The notes under the pieces are model-generated. The model saw nothing but the letters and a program-made list of their open reading frames with translations. It searched no databases and was not told the origin of the DNA. This document shows, in pieces, positions 57,020 through 64,000 of a stretch of DNA of 64,000 bases (position 1 is its first letter; the number at the start of each line of letters is the position of its first letter). A program made the position numbers and the translations under genes. The DNA is from Ga0077555 sp963741565 (GTDB lineage Bacteria; Pseudomonadota; Alphaproteobacteria; Rhizobiales; Hyphomicrobiaceae), in contig CAVUIK010000009.1 of the NCBI GenBank assembly GCA_963741565.1, forward strand, positions 62,001-126,000, given 5' to 3'.

Positions 57020-57501
57020 AAACCATCGTCACATGCACAGTCAATGGTGAGCCGCGCGACGTTCTCGCCGATCCGCGCGAAACCGTCCTCGAGCTGTTGC
57101 GCGACCGGCTCGGCCTGACCGGCACCAAGGAAGGCTGCAGCAACGGGAATTGTGGTTCGTGCACGATCCTAGTGTCCGGCGAGCCAGTCTGTGCCTGCCT
57201 GATGCTGGCACCCGAAGCTCATGGCGCCGACATCGTAACCATTGAGGGGGTGGCGCGCGGCGCCTTGCTCCATGCCGTGCAGAGCGCCCTGATCGAGCAC
57301 GGCGGCACGCAATGCGGTTTCTGTACGCCTGGTATCGTGCTCTCCGGCGTCGCACTTCTGGCGCGCAAACCGCAACCCAGCGACGCCGAGATCCGGCACG
57401 CGATCGCCGGCAATCTCTGCCGCTGCACGGGGTATGACAAGATCGTGGAAGCCATCGCCGCCGCTGCCAAGGCGACGCCGGCAACCGGAGGTCGCACATG
57501 A
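57016..57501 (+). CDS. molybdenum hydroxylase 2Fe-2S subunit (CoxS-like)
   Basis: Two-cluster [2Fe-2S] subunit (161 aa). The plant-type ferredoxin cluster ligands are Cys41, Cys46, Cys49 and Cys61 (GCSNGNCGSC and VCAC); the four-helix domain cluster uses Cys100, Cys103, Cys135 and Cys137 (QCGFCTPG and LCRCTGY). It overlaps both neighbours by four bases (ATGA). It moves electrons from the Mo centre to FAD. Confidence 0.95.
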   Translation: MKTIVTCTVNGEPRDVLADPRETVLELLRDRLGLTGTKEGCSNGNCGSCTILVSGEPVCACLMLAPEAHGADIVTIEGVARGALLHAVQSALIEHGGTQCGFCTPGIVLSGVALLARKPQPSDAEIRHAIAGNLCRCTGYDKIVEAIAAAAKATPATGGRT

Positions 57502-59786
57502 CCGGCACAATCGACAAGCCGCTTCTCATCGTCGGCAAGCGCGTTCCGCGGGTGGACGCGGGCGAGCGCGTCACGGGGCGCGCAGTCTATCCTGCTGATC
57601 TGTCGCGCGCGGGTCTTATCCATGGCCGCATCAAGCGCAGCACGCAGGCGCACGCGCGTCTTCTCAAGATCGATACGAGCCGGGCCCGCGCGTTGGCAGG
57701 CGTCCTGGCCGTGGTCACGGCGGCGGATTTTCCCGAGATCAAGCCTGGCACGATTATTCCTTTCGGCGAGACCGGGGCGGATGTCTGGGTGTCTGCGGTG
57801 ATCGTACTGGCACGCGACAAGGTGCATTGGCGCGGCCAGCCGGTCGCAGCCGTTGCCGCCATCGACCCGCATATCGCGGCCGCGGCTCTGGAGCTGATCG
57901 CTGTCGAGTACGAGCCGCTGCCCGCAGTCATGGATATCCCGGCGGCACTCGCTCCCGACGCCCCGGTTCTCTATCCCGAGCACAAGGCCAAAGGGTTCGA
58001 ATCCGGAACTCCGCCACTCAAGAATGCGGGATCGCGGACGCTGATCGAGCGCGGCAACATCGATGGAGCCCTGGCGGCGGCGACGGCCATCGGCGAGGTA
58101 AGCGTCACCGTCGACACCGCCCATCAAGGCTATATCGAGCCGCATGCCTGCGTCGCCGAGGCGGACGCGAATGGATTCGTCACCATCTGGGCGGCCACCC
58201 AAGGCGCTTTCCAGACCGAGATCCAAACGTCCGTTCTGCTGGGATTGCCGCAGTCCAAGATGAAGGTCATTCCCCTTGAGATGGGTGGCGGGTTCGGCGG
58301 CAAGATCACGGTCCATGTCGAGCCGATCGCGGCGCGCCTGGCCCAGCTGTCCGGGCGTCCGGTTAAGATTGTCATGAGCCGCGAGGAGATGCTGACGGGT
58401 GGCTCGGGCCCGGCGGCGGCCGCGCAAATCGACGTTCGCGTAGGTGCCGACGCGGATGGCAAACTGACCGCCATCGATGGCCGCTATTTGTTCGATACCG
58501 GCGGTGTGCCAGGGACGCCGACGACGCTGCTGATGCAGGCGTCGGCTGCCTGCTACCAGTGCGAAAGCCTGCGCCTCGAAGGCATCGACATCATCACGAA
58601 CAAGCCGCGTACCGAGGCCTATCGTGGCCCCGGCGGCATTCAAGCCGCATTCGCTGTCGAGCAGGCCATTGACGAACTGTCGATCAAGCTTTCCATCGAC
58701 CCGCTCGAGTTGCGCCGCCGCAATGCGGCTGTCACCGGCAGCCTGATGCCGATAGGTACACCGTTCCCTTCGATCGGCCTGACCACGATCCTCGACTCCA
58801 TTGGCGGTCATTCGTGCTGGCGTGACCCGATCCGTCCGGGGGCACTCCCGCGCGGCCGAGGCCTCGCGCTCGGATATTGGCGTGGCACGTCCATGACATC
58901 GGCGGCCCACGTGATGATGTCGGGCGATGGCCGGCCGATGGTCACGATGGGCTCGGTCGACATATCGGGGACGCGCACCACGATGGCGCAGATCGCCGCC
59001 GAAGAGTTCGGTCTCGGTTTGGATGATGTGCATGTCGCGATGGGCGACACGAAATCCTCGGGTTACTCGGATGCTGCCGCCGGCAGCCGTCTGGCGCGCA
59101 CGATGGCCGCTGCGGTGGCCGAAGCCTGCCGCGACGCGCTCGCGCAATTGACGAAACGGGCGGCCGAGAAACTGCAGTGCGTGCCCGCCGATATCGCCTA
59201 TGCATCAGGCGTCTTTCGCCGCACCGGCACGACCGGCGCGGAGATCACCTTGCACGATCTGATGCGCGCCACGCTCACCGACGGCGCGATCATCGGGCGC
59301 GGCGTTTCGACCAAACTGCCGCTCGGCGTCGAAATCGCCGCGCAGATCGCCGATGTCGAGGTTGATCCCGAGACGGGGCAGGTGACGATCCTGCGCTACA
59401 CCGCGTTCCAGGATGTCGGTCGCGCGCTCAATCCGGCAGCGGTCGAAGGCCAAATGGAAGGCAGCGCTGTGCAGGGAATTGGCTGGGCGCTGACGGAAGG
59501 ATTCGACTATGCGCCGGACGGTCGGCTGCGCAACGCCAGCTTGCTGGATTATCGCATGCCGACCGCCCTCGACGTGCCCCCGATCGAGTGCGTGCTGATC
59601 GAGACGCCGGTTCCGAACGTGCCTTATGGCGTGCGGGGCGTCGGCGAGGTGCCGATCGTTCCGGCGGCGGCCGCTGTTGCAAACGCCATACGCCGGGCCA
59701 TCGGCGTGCGCATGAGCGAGATGCCGATGACGCCGGAGCGGATCCTGCGGGCGATCAAAGGCGCGCGTTTCGGTACTCTTGACTGA
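57498..59786 (+). CDS. molybdenum hydroxylase large subunit, xanthine dehydrogenase family (CoxL-like)
   Basis: Catalytic molybdopterin-cytosine-dinucleotide subunit (762 aa). GGGFGGK (263-269) contacts the cofactor. The active-site loop reads AYRGPGG (374-380), not the AYxCSFR of true carbon-monoxide dehydrogenase, so CO is not the expected substrate. Glu717 in VRGVGEVP is the catalytic base. Relatives hydroxylate purines, N-heterocycles, aldehydes or aromatic acyl-CoA. No maturation gene (XdhC, MobA-like) is adjacent. A cupin gene follows 29 bases later. Confidence 0.94.
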   Translation: MTGTIDKPLLIVGKRVPRVDAGERVTGRAVYPADLSRAGLIHGRIKRSTQAHARLLKIDTSRARALAGVLAVVTAADFPEIKPGTIIPFGETGADVWVSAVIVLARDKVHWRGQPVAAVAAIDPHIAAAALELIAVEYEPLPAVMDIPAALAPDAPVLYPEHKAKGFESGTPPLKNAGSRTLIERGNIDGALAAATAIGEVSVTVDTAHQGYIEPHACVAEADANGFVTIWAATQGAFQTEIQTSVLLGLPQSKMKVIPLEMGGGFGGKITVHVEPIAARLAQLSGRPVKIVMSREEMLTGGSGPAAAAQIDVRVGADADGKLTAIDGRYLFDTGGVPGTPTTLLMQASAACYQCESLRLEGIDIITNKPRTEAYRGPGGIQAAFAVEQAIDELSIKLSIDPLELRRRNAAVTGSLMPIGTPFPSIGLTTILDSIGGHSCWRDPIRPGALPRGRGLALGYWRGTSMTSAAHVMMSGDGRPMVTMGSVDISGTRTTMAQIAAEEFGLGLDDVHVAMGDTKSSGYSDAAAGSRLARTMAAAVAEACRDALAQLTKRAAEKLQCVPADIAYASGVFRRTGTTGAEITLHDLMRATLTDGAIIGRGVSTKLPLGVEIAAQIADVEVDPETGQVTILRYTAFQDVGRALNPAAVEGQMEGSAVQGIGWALTEGFDYAPDGRLRNASLLDYRMPTALDVPPIECVLIETPVPNVPYGVRGVGEVPIVPAAAAVANAIRRAIGVRMSEMPMTPERILRAIKGARFGTLD

Positions 59787-59815
59787 AGGCCGCTAGGGAT
59801 GTTGTGGAGGCGAAC

Positions 59816-60160
59816 GTGAAGAATTGGGTCGTTACCCTGGCCGAGGCCAAGTCCGCACCTCTGCCGGAAGGCCGTCGCTCGGCGGAGCTCATGAAGCACG
59901 GCTCAATGACGCTGCGCTTCTATCAGCCAAAGGTCGTCGATCCACAGACCCCGCACGATCAGGATGAGATTTACATCGTGCAGTCGGGCCGCGGCTTTGT
60001 CGTGTCAGGCCCGACGGAAGCGGCGCTGGAGCGCCGTCCCATTGCGCCTGGCGACGCGATCTTCGTTGCGGCCGATCATGTCCATCGGTTCGTCGACTTC
60101 AGTGACGACTTTGCCGTCTGGGTCGTGTTTTGGGGCCCAACCGGCGGCGAGGCTGCCTGA
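59816..60160 (+). CDS. cupin-domain protein
   Basis: Single-domain cupin (114 aa). The start is GTG 59816 with GGAGG nine bases upstream; GTG 59804 is possible but lies in the ribosome site. Motif 1 is PHDQDEIYIVQSGRGF with His47 and Glu51; motif 2 is PGDAIFVAADHVHRFVDF with His88 and His90. It can bind one metal ion. Following the molybdenum hydroxylase genes closely on the same strand, it may work on the same substrate, for example as an isomerase or ring-cleavage helper. Function unknown. Confidence 0.85.
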   Translation: MKNWVVTLAEAKSAPLPEGRRSAELMKHGSMTLRFYQPKVVDPQTPHDQDEIYIVQSGRGFVVSGPTEAALERRPIAPGDAIFVAADHVHRFVDFSDDFAVWVVFWGPTGGEAA

Positions 60161-60178
60161 GCCTCGTGTTGCGTCAAT

Positions 60179-60412
60179 CTATAGCCGGGCTGGGGTGCCC
60201 GGCGGATCGTCGAGATGGCGGGCCTCGGACGGCAGCAGATATGGAACCCCATGACGAATGGGATAAGCCAGCCGAGCTGGCCGGCTGATCAGTTCCTGGC
60301 GCGCGGCATCATAGATCAGCGACGTTTTGGTGATTGGGCAGACGAGCAGCTCGAGCAGTCGCGGATCGACGCGCTCTTCGGCTGGCTTCGGGGCGTCGTT
60401 CTGATCGGTCAT
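60179..60412 (-). CDS. Trm112-family protein
   Basis: Small Trm112/UPF0434 protein (77 aa). DPRLLELLVCPITKTSLIYD is the conserved opening; LISRPARLAYPIRHGVPYLL the conserved second half. Bacterial members have lost most zinc ligands, and only one Cys is seen here. Eukaryotic Trm112 activates methyltransferases; the bacterial role is uncertain. The gene lies 26 bases downstream of the Lon-domain gene in a minus-strand operon. Confidence 0.88.
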   Translation of the reverse strand: MTDQNDAPKPAEERVDPRLLELLVCPITKTSLIYDAARQELISRPARLAYPIRHGVPYLLPSEARHLDDPPGTPARL

Positions 60413-60438
60413 ATCCGGCCTGCTGTCCTTGGATGCGT

Positions 60439-61116
60439 TTACTGCACTTGCTTCGGACCAGGGCCTTCGCCGCTGGCCGCCAGTTCCATCTCGGCCAGCG
60501 TGATCAGAGTTTCAGCGCGGCTCTTGAGGCTGACGGCTTCGATCAGGGCCTGCTTCTCGCCCGGCGAGAACGGGCTGGCGACCGACAGCCAATTGACGAG
60601 TTGTTCATTTCCGGCCTCCGCAATCGGCTTCCAATTCGCCTGCAAGTTCCGTTGAGCGAGAAATCGCTTCAGGGTTTCGATCAGCCGGTCGCGATCGATG
60701 TCGGTTTCGCCGTGGCCTGGTTCCAGATCGCTGGCGAAGCGCGCGAAGTCCACCTCAAACACGCGATAGGGCGTTGCCTGGGTGATCTCGCGGGCGATGG
60801 CAAATCGCGCGATCCCCGTAAGTCCGATCATCAACCGGCCGTCATCGAGCTCCTGATAGGCGGTGAGGCGCCCGGCGCAACCGACGTCGCGCAGCCCCGC
60901 GGTCTGGGATTGCGGCGAACCCGTCGGTCCCCCGTCGCCGGTCGGCTGGATGATCCCGATCATGCGATCGCCACGCAACGCATCGTCGATCATCCGCAGA
61001 TAGCGCGGCTCGAAGATGTTGAGCGGCAGCGTCGCGCGGGGCAGCAGTATGGCGCCGACCAACGGGAAGACCGGCAGCGTCCGAGGCAGCTCGGTGAGTG
61101 TGCTGGGGCGCCGCAT
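60439..61116 (-). CDS. LON peptidase substrate-binding domain protein
   Basis: Protein (225 aa) consisting of the Lon N-terminal (substrate-binding) domain only, without ATPase or protease. LPRTLPVFPLVGAILLPRA and LNIFEPRYLRMIDDALRGD are typical; IGIIQPTG and GCAGRLTAYQELDDGR follow. Such stand-alone proteins usually sit next to a YbbN/CnoX thioredoxin, as here, and may assist protein quality control. The start is ATG 61116, 36 bases after cnoX. Confidence 0.93.
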   Translation of the reverse strand: MRRPSTLTELPRTLPVFPLVGAILLPRATLPLNIFEPRYLRMIDDALRGDRMIGIIQPTGDGGPTGSPQSQTAGLRDVGCAGRLTAYQELDDGRLMIGLTGIARFAIAREITQATPYRVFEVDFARFASDLEPGHGETDIDRDRLIETLKRFLAQRNLQANWKPIAEAGNEQLVNWLSVASPFSPGEKQALIEAVSLKSRAETLITLAEMELAASGEGPGPKQVQ

Positions 61117-61152
61117 GATCGATGACCCTCCGTTGCGATGAAGCTCGGATGC

Positions 61153-62085
61153 TCACGAAAACATCAGTGACGACAGCTTGCGCCGTCCGTCCAGCGTCGC
61201 CGGGTCCTTCGGTCCCCAGGCGTCAAACAGTTGCAGCAGTTGCTTGCGAGCGGCCTGCTCATTCCAGTTCCGGTCGCGCCGGAAGGTCTCCAGGAGCTCG
61301 GATACCGCGCCCGGTTTGTCGTCGCCTGCGGCAAGGCCCATCGCCAGATCGATCCGCGCCTGATGATCTGCGGGATTGGCGGCCACCTTCGCCTTTAGCT
61401 CGCCGAGATTACCAGTGCTCGCGCCGCGTTTGGCGAGATCGATGGCCGCGCGGACGCCCGAGATCAGCTGGTGGCTCTGTTTGTCCGGCGGTGCGAGCGC
61501 CAGCGTTTGCTCGGCCCGCTCGATGTCGCCGGTCTTCATGTAGCATTTCGCCAAACCCGAGAGCGCGTGCAGGTTGCCGCTATCCTCTTGCATGATTGCG
61601 GCATAGATCTCGGCCGCCGATTGCAGATCGCCCGCCTCGAACACCTTGTCGGCTTCGGCCAGCGCCTGCTCGAGATCCGCAGCACTTTCCTCCCCGATCA
61701 GTCGTTCGACGAAGGCTTTCACCGCGCTTTCAGGCTGGGCGCCGGCAAAGCCATCGATTGGCCGGCCATCCTTGAACGCGTAGACCGTCGGGATCGACTG
61801 CACGCGTAGCTGGCCTGCGATCGCGGGATGCTCATCAATATTGATCTTCACGAGTCGGACCTTGCCGCCGAAGGTCTTAACGACTTTTTCCAGCGCCGGC
61901 GTCAACTGTTTGCAGGGGCCGCACCAGGGCGCCCAGAAATCGACAATCACTGGTACGGTGCGCGAGGCGTCCAGCACGTCGGCCTTGAAGCCGGCCGTGC
62001 TCGAGTCCTTGATCATGTCGCCGGCGGGTGCGCCAACGATCCCGTCGGCCGGTGCCTGGGTGGGCTTTTTCTGTCCGAAGTCCAT
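61153..62085 (-). CDS. cnoX: CnoX (YbbN)-type thioredoxin with TPR domain
   Basis: Chaperedoxin-like protein (310 aa). The start is ATG 62085 with AAGGGAGAG upstream. The thioredoxin domain (about 25-140) keeps the active site WCGPC (Cys55, Cys58), a redox-active form; E. coli CnoX has SQHC. The rest (150-310) is a TPR-like helical domain (LSGLAKCYMKTGDIERAEQT). CnoX hands clients to GroEL and protects them under oxidative stress. It is cotranscribed with the Lon-domain and Trm112 genes. Confidence 0.92.
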   Translation of the reverse strand: MDFGQKKPTQAPADGIVGAPAGDMIKDSSTAGFKADVLDASRTVPVIVDFWAPWCGPCKQLTPALEKVVKTFGGKVRLVKINIDEHPAIAGQLRVQSIPTVYAFKDGRPIDGFAGAQPESAVKAFVERLIGEESAADLEQALAEADKVFEAGDLQSAAEIYAAIMQEDSGNLHALSGLAKCYMKTGDIERAEQTLALAPPDKQSHQLISGVRAAIDLAKRGASTGNLGELKAKVAANPADHQARIDLAMGLAAGDDKPGAVSELLETFRRDRNWNEQAARKQLLQLFDAWGPKDPATLDGRRKLSSLMFS

Positions 62086-62185
62086 CTCACTCTCCCTTGC
62101 GCTGCAGAGCGCCGAAATCCTGACCACTGGCCGTGGCCGTTCCTATCCGCCACTGACGGGGCTCGCCAGACCCAGAGTCCTGGCG

Positions 62186-62665
62186 TCATGCCCGCAAGCC
62201 TCGGATGAACCGCTCGAGATCACCACGCCCGATGGTTGTCGTTGCCGTGTTCTCGAGCGGGTGGCAATTGATGGTCTCATATTCCATCAGGCGTGCGTCG
62301 ATCACAACACTTACACGCCGATTGGCATCGTTGATCAGCGAAAATGCGGTCACCGAGCCGGGCGTGACGCCGAGAACCTCCATCAAGAGCTCTGGCTTGC
62401 CGAACGACAGCCGTGCCGAGCCGATCACTTTGGGCAGTGCCTTGAGATCGATCGGCGTATGGCTTTCGGCGATGATCAGGAACAGCTTGTCCTTACCGTC
62501 CTTCAGAAACAGGTTCTTGGTATGCCCGCCGGCGATCTCGCGATGCAGCCGGTCGCTCTCGGTGACGGTAAAGACGGCTTCGTGGTCGATCGTTGTGGTC
62601 TGGATGCCAAGCTCGTCCAGGCGTTGCATCAACGCGAGCCGGGTCTTGGGGGGCTGACAGGGCAT
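62186..62665 (-). CDS. YbaK/ProX-type prolyl-tRNA editing deacylase
   Basis: Trans-editing enzyme of the YbaK/INS superfamily (159 aa), clearing Ala or Cys mischarged on tRNA-Pro (ProXp-ala-like). Key loop HREIAGGHTKNLFLKD with Lys50, then KDKLFLIIAESHTPIDLKAL, GVTPGSVTAFSLIND and EYETINCHPLENTATT (His in the binding loop). The start is ATG 62665 with GAGGA upstream. It is 100 bases upstream of cnoX on the same strand. Confidence 0.92.
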   Translation of the reverse strand: MPCQPPKTRLALMQRLDELGIQTTTIDHEAVFTVTESDRLHREIAGGHTKNLFLKDGKDKLFLIIAESHTPIDLKALPKVIGSARLSFGKPELLMEVLGVTPGSVTAFSLINDANRRVSVVIDARLMEYETINCHPLENTATTTIGRGDLERFIRGLRA

Positions 62666-62832
62666 GATGAGTTGGATCCTCGGCCGTTTGCTCGACCGCT
62701 AATGGCGCTTTGCCTGACTTAATTGGGCATTCCGTCTCATGCAAGGTACCCCAGAGCCCGGGGCCGGCAGGCACCGGCCTACCATCCCTTAGGAAATTGC
62801 TGACCGGTCCCCCCGGGGCCGGCGTCGGTAGC

Positions 62833-62861
62833 TTGCATTCGCCGGAGCTTTGCGCCATATA
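62833..62861 (+). promoter_or_regulatory. possible promoter of tRNA-Gly
   Basis: TTGCAT (62833-62838), 17 bases, then CATATA (62856-62861). The -10 box is weak, but spacing and distance to the tRNA fit. Confidence 0.45.
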
Positions 62862-62872
62862 CCCGGCAGGAC

Positions 62873-62947
62873 GCGGGTGTAGCTCAGGGGTAGAGCATCA
62901 CGTTGCCAACGTGAGGGTCGAGGGTTCAAATCCCTTCGCCCGCTCCA
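62873..62947 (+). tRNA. tRNA-Gly (anticodon GCC)
   Basis: Acceptor GCGGGTG (62873-62879) with CGCCCGC (62937-62943), D-arm AGCTCAGGGGTAGAGC, anticodon stem TCACG/CGTGA enclosing TTGCCAA (anticodon GCC, reading GGC/GGT), T-arm GAGGGTTCAAATCCCTT. The CCA end is encoded (62945-62947). Confidence 0.96.
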
Positions 62948-63097
62948 ATCAACTTGGCTTGGGTGCGGCAAACTGCGACGCCACCATTCGTGGCGCTGCT
63001 GGCGGTCGGCAACGAATTTGCCATTCAGTTTACCGTTCGGTTAACCACTTCGGTCGTAGCTTACGTGGGAGATTCGCAACCCATCCTGTGGGGACCC

Positions 63098-64000
63098 ATG
63101 AACGGACGCCGCATTTCCAGCCTGACCACTGCCGCCGTGGCGGCGATGTTGTCTCAGATCCCCTCGGTTGCCGCCTACGACGTGAAGGAAATCGGCTCCT
63201 TCCATGTGGGTGGGCAGGCGGTCAAGTTGGAGGGCCTGCCGAAGCTGGCATCGGGCGATCCGAACGGTGATTTCCACACCGGCCAGATGTACGTGCAATA
63301 TGTGAAGCTGAAGGAGTCGAGCGCGAAGTACCCGCTGCTCATGTGGCACACTGGCGGCGTGACCGGCGCCTCCTGGGAGACAAAGCCGGACGGGAAGCCG
63401 GGTTGGATGCAGTTCTTCCTCCAGCGCGGCCATGATGTGTTCGTGTCCGATGCGGTGGAGCGCGGGCGGGCGACGTTCTCGCGCTTCCCCGAGATCTACA
63501 AGAGCGAGCCGATTTTCCGGGACAAGAAGGAGGCCTGGGAAATTTTTCGCATTGGCGTCCCGGGCTCCTATGCCAGCGACCCGGCGCAGCGAAAGTCCAA
63601 TCCCGGCATCAAATTCCCATTGAACGCGTTCGACACGATGCAAATGCAGATGGCGCCGCGCTGGGGCACCAACGGCCCGGCAACCCAGGACGCCTACAAC
63701 GCGCTCGTCCGGCAGGCATGCCCATGTGTGATCATGGCGCACGGCCAAGCCGGCAACTTCGCCTTCCGCGCCGCGATGGCGAACCCGGATATTGTCAAAG
63801 GCATCGTCGCAATCGAGCCGGCGTTTGCACCAAAGCCGAACGACCCGGCGATTGCAGGCCTGAAAGCCATCCCGCATATCTTCGTCTGGGGCGATTTTAT
63901 CGATACGAACCCGATCTGGGTCGATCACGTACGCGAATTGCAAGCCTATCATAACGCGCTCAAAACGGCGGGCGTGAATACCGAGTGGCTCGATCTGCCG
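63098..64000 (+). CDS. secreted alpha/beta hydrolase-like protein, nucleophile replaced (partial)
   Basis: N-terminal 301 codons of an exported alpha/beta hydrolase; the frame is open at the right edge. A signal peptide covers about 1-26 (AAVAAMLSQIPSVAA). The fold is shown by MYVQYVKLKESSAKYPLLMW, the oxyanion-type HTGGVTGASWE, and FFLQRGHDVFVSDAVERGRA. The nucleophile elbow reads MAHGQAGNFAFRAAM (His215-Gly216-Gln217-Ala218-Gly219), where esterases of this type have His-Ser-Gln-x-Gly. Gly216 is GGC; a single base change to AGC would restore Ser. The protein may be inactive, non-hydrolytic, or carry a sequence error. The start is ATG 63098. Confidence 0.75.
   Translation, partial: MNGRRISSLTTAAVAAMLSQIPSVAAYDVKEIGSFHVGGQAVKLEGLPKLASGDPNGDFHTGQMYVQYVKLKESSAKYPLLMWHTGGVTGASWETKPDGKPGWMQFFLQRGHDVFVSDAVERGRATFSRFPEIYKSEPIFRDKKEAWEIFRIGVPGSYASDPAQRKSNPGIKFPLNAFDTMQMQMAPRWGTNGPATQDAYNALVRQACPCVIMAHGQAGNFAFRAAMANPDIVKGIVAIEPAFAPKPNDPAIAGLKAIPHIFVWGDFIDTNPIWVDHVRELQAYHNALKTAGVNTEWLDLP

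Noticed and set aside
58617..58637. Carbon-monoxide dehydrogenase
   Set aside because: The active-site loop is AYRGPGG; the CO-specific AYxCSFR loop is absent.
57219..59147. Minus-strand frame of 642 codons antisense to the molybdenum hydroxylase genes
   Set aside because: Runs across two overlapping genes with perfect family motifs on the other strand; composition is that of a shadow frame.
62789..62971. Minus-strand frame across tRNA-Gly (contains GRRDLNPRPSRW)
   Set aside because: Also a translated tRNA complement, not a gene.

Overview
The window is 64 kb of GC-rich, gene-dense DNA with alphaproteobacterial gene content, most likely Hyphomicrobiales (Rhizobiales) or a close relative. 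The pointers are: an FO-only atp operon (I-B-E-b'-b) without the F1 genes, RpoH with a canonical RpoH box, the run prfA-prmC-DUF4167, mutS next to glnD, a DUF3305/DUF3306 formate dehydrogenase region, soxBDAG, and several CaiB-type CoA-transferases. No phage, transposase, CRISPR array or plasmid gene was seen. It reads as ordinary chromosome with a strong catabolic flavour. Two genes (a GNAT acetyltransferase and DUF4167) carry apparent frameshifts, which may be real or may be assembly errors.

Layout. 1-2.9 kb: end of an MFS exporter, a Bem46-type hydrolase, rpsU (S21 with a very long Gly-rich tail) and the frameshifted GNAT. 2.9-11.5 kb: a complete periplasmic, molybdenum-dependent formate dehydrogenase locus (DUF3305, DUF3306, a structured RNA leader, TorD-type chaperone, Tat peptide, fdhA, fdhB, fdhC, a 53-aa membrane peptide, and a Mrp Fe-S carrier ATPase coupled by overlapping stop/start). 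11.5-15 kb: CoA-transferase, TauD-type dioxygenase, enol-lactonase-like hydrolase, small 4-Cys secreted protein. 15.2-17.9 kb: FO genes of ATP synthase behind a near-consensus promoter. 18-22.8 kb: dienelactone-hydrolase-like protein, acyl-CoA-dehydrogenase-like flavoprotein, LLM flavin oxidoreductase, a 650-bp gene-free stretch, and a lipid-kinase-family protein. 22.9-28.9 kb: rpoH, rluD-type pseudouridine synthase, tRNA-Glu, an HTH membrane protein, prfA, prmC. 29.4-38 kb: DUF4167, mutS, a glyoxalase-fold gene stub, glnD, a vWA protein, hisF.

38-48.3 kb: orphan protein, flavin reductase, RlpA, F420-type LLM enzyme, GST, aroQ, Ddn-type reductase, GMC oxidoreductase, second CoA-transferase, epimerase, SDR. 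48.4-53.6 kb: soxGADB (heterotetrameric sarcosine oxidase) on the minus strand. 53.7-62.7 kb: fabI-arfB, a HAD phosphatase, a three-gene molybdenum hydroxylase (coxMSL-like) with a cupin, then a minus-strand run of Trm112-like protein, Lon substrate-binding domain protein, CnoX-type thioredoxin and a YbaK/ProX-type deacylase. The window ends with tRNA-Gly and a truncated secreted hydrolase that lacks the usual nucleophile serine.

How the genes fit together: two molybdoenzyme systems (formate dehydrogenase and the xanthine-dehydrogenase-family enzyme) and sarcosine oxidase suggest oxidation of C1 compounds, methylamines and aromatic or N-heterocyclic substrates. Mrp supplies Fe-S chemistry next to an enzyme that needs at least five clusters. 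The most unusual signal is the RNA-like leader at about 4391-4478, which has the design of a translational switch in front of the formate dehydrogenase genes.
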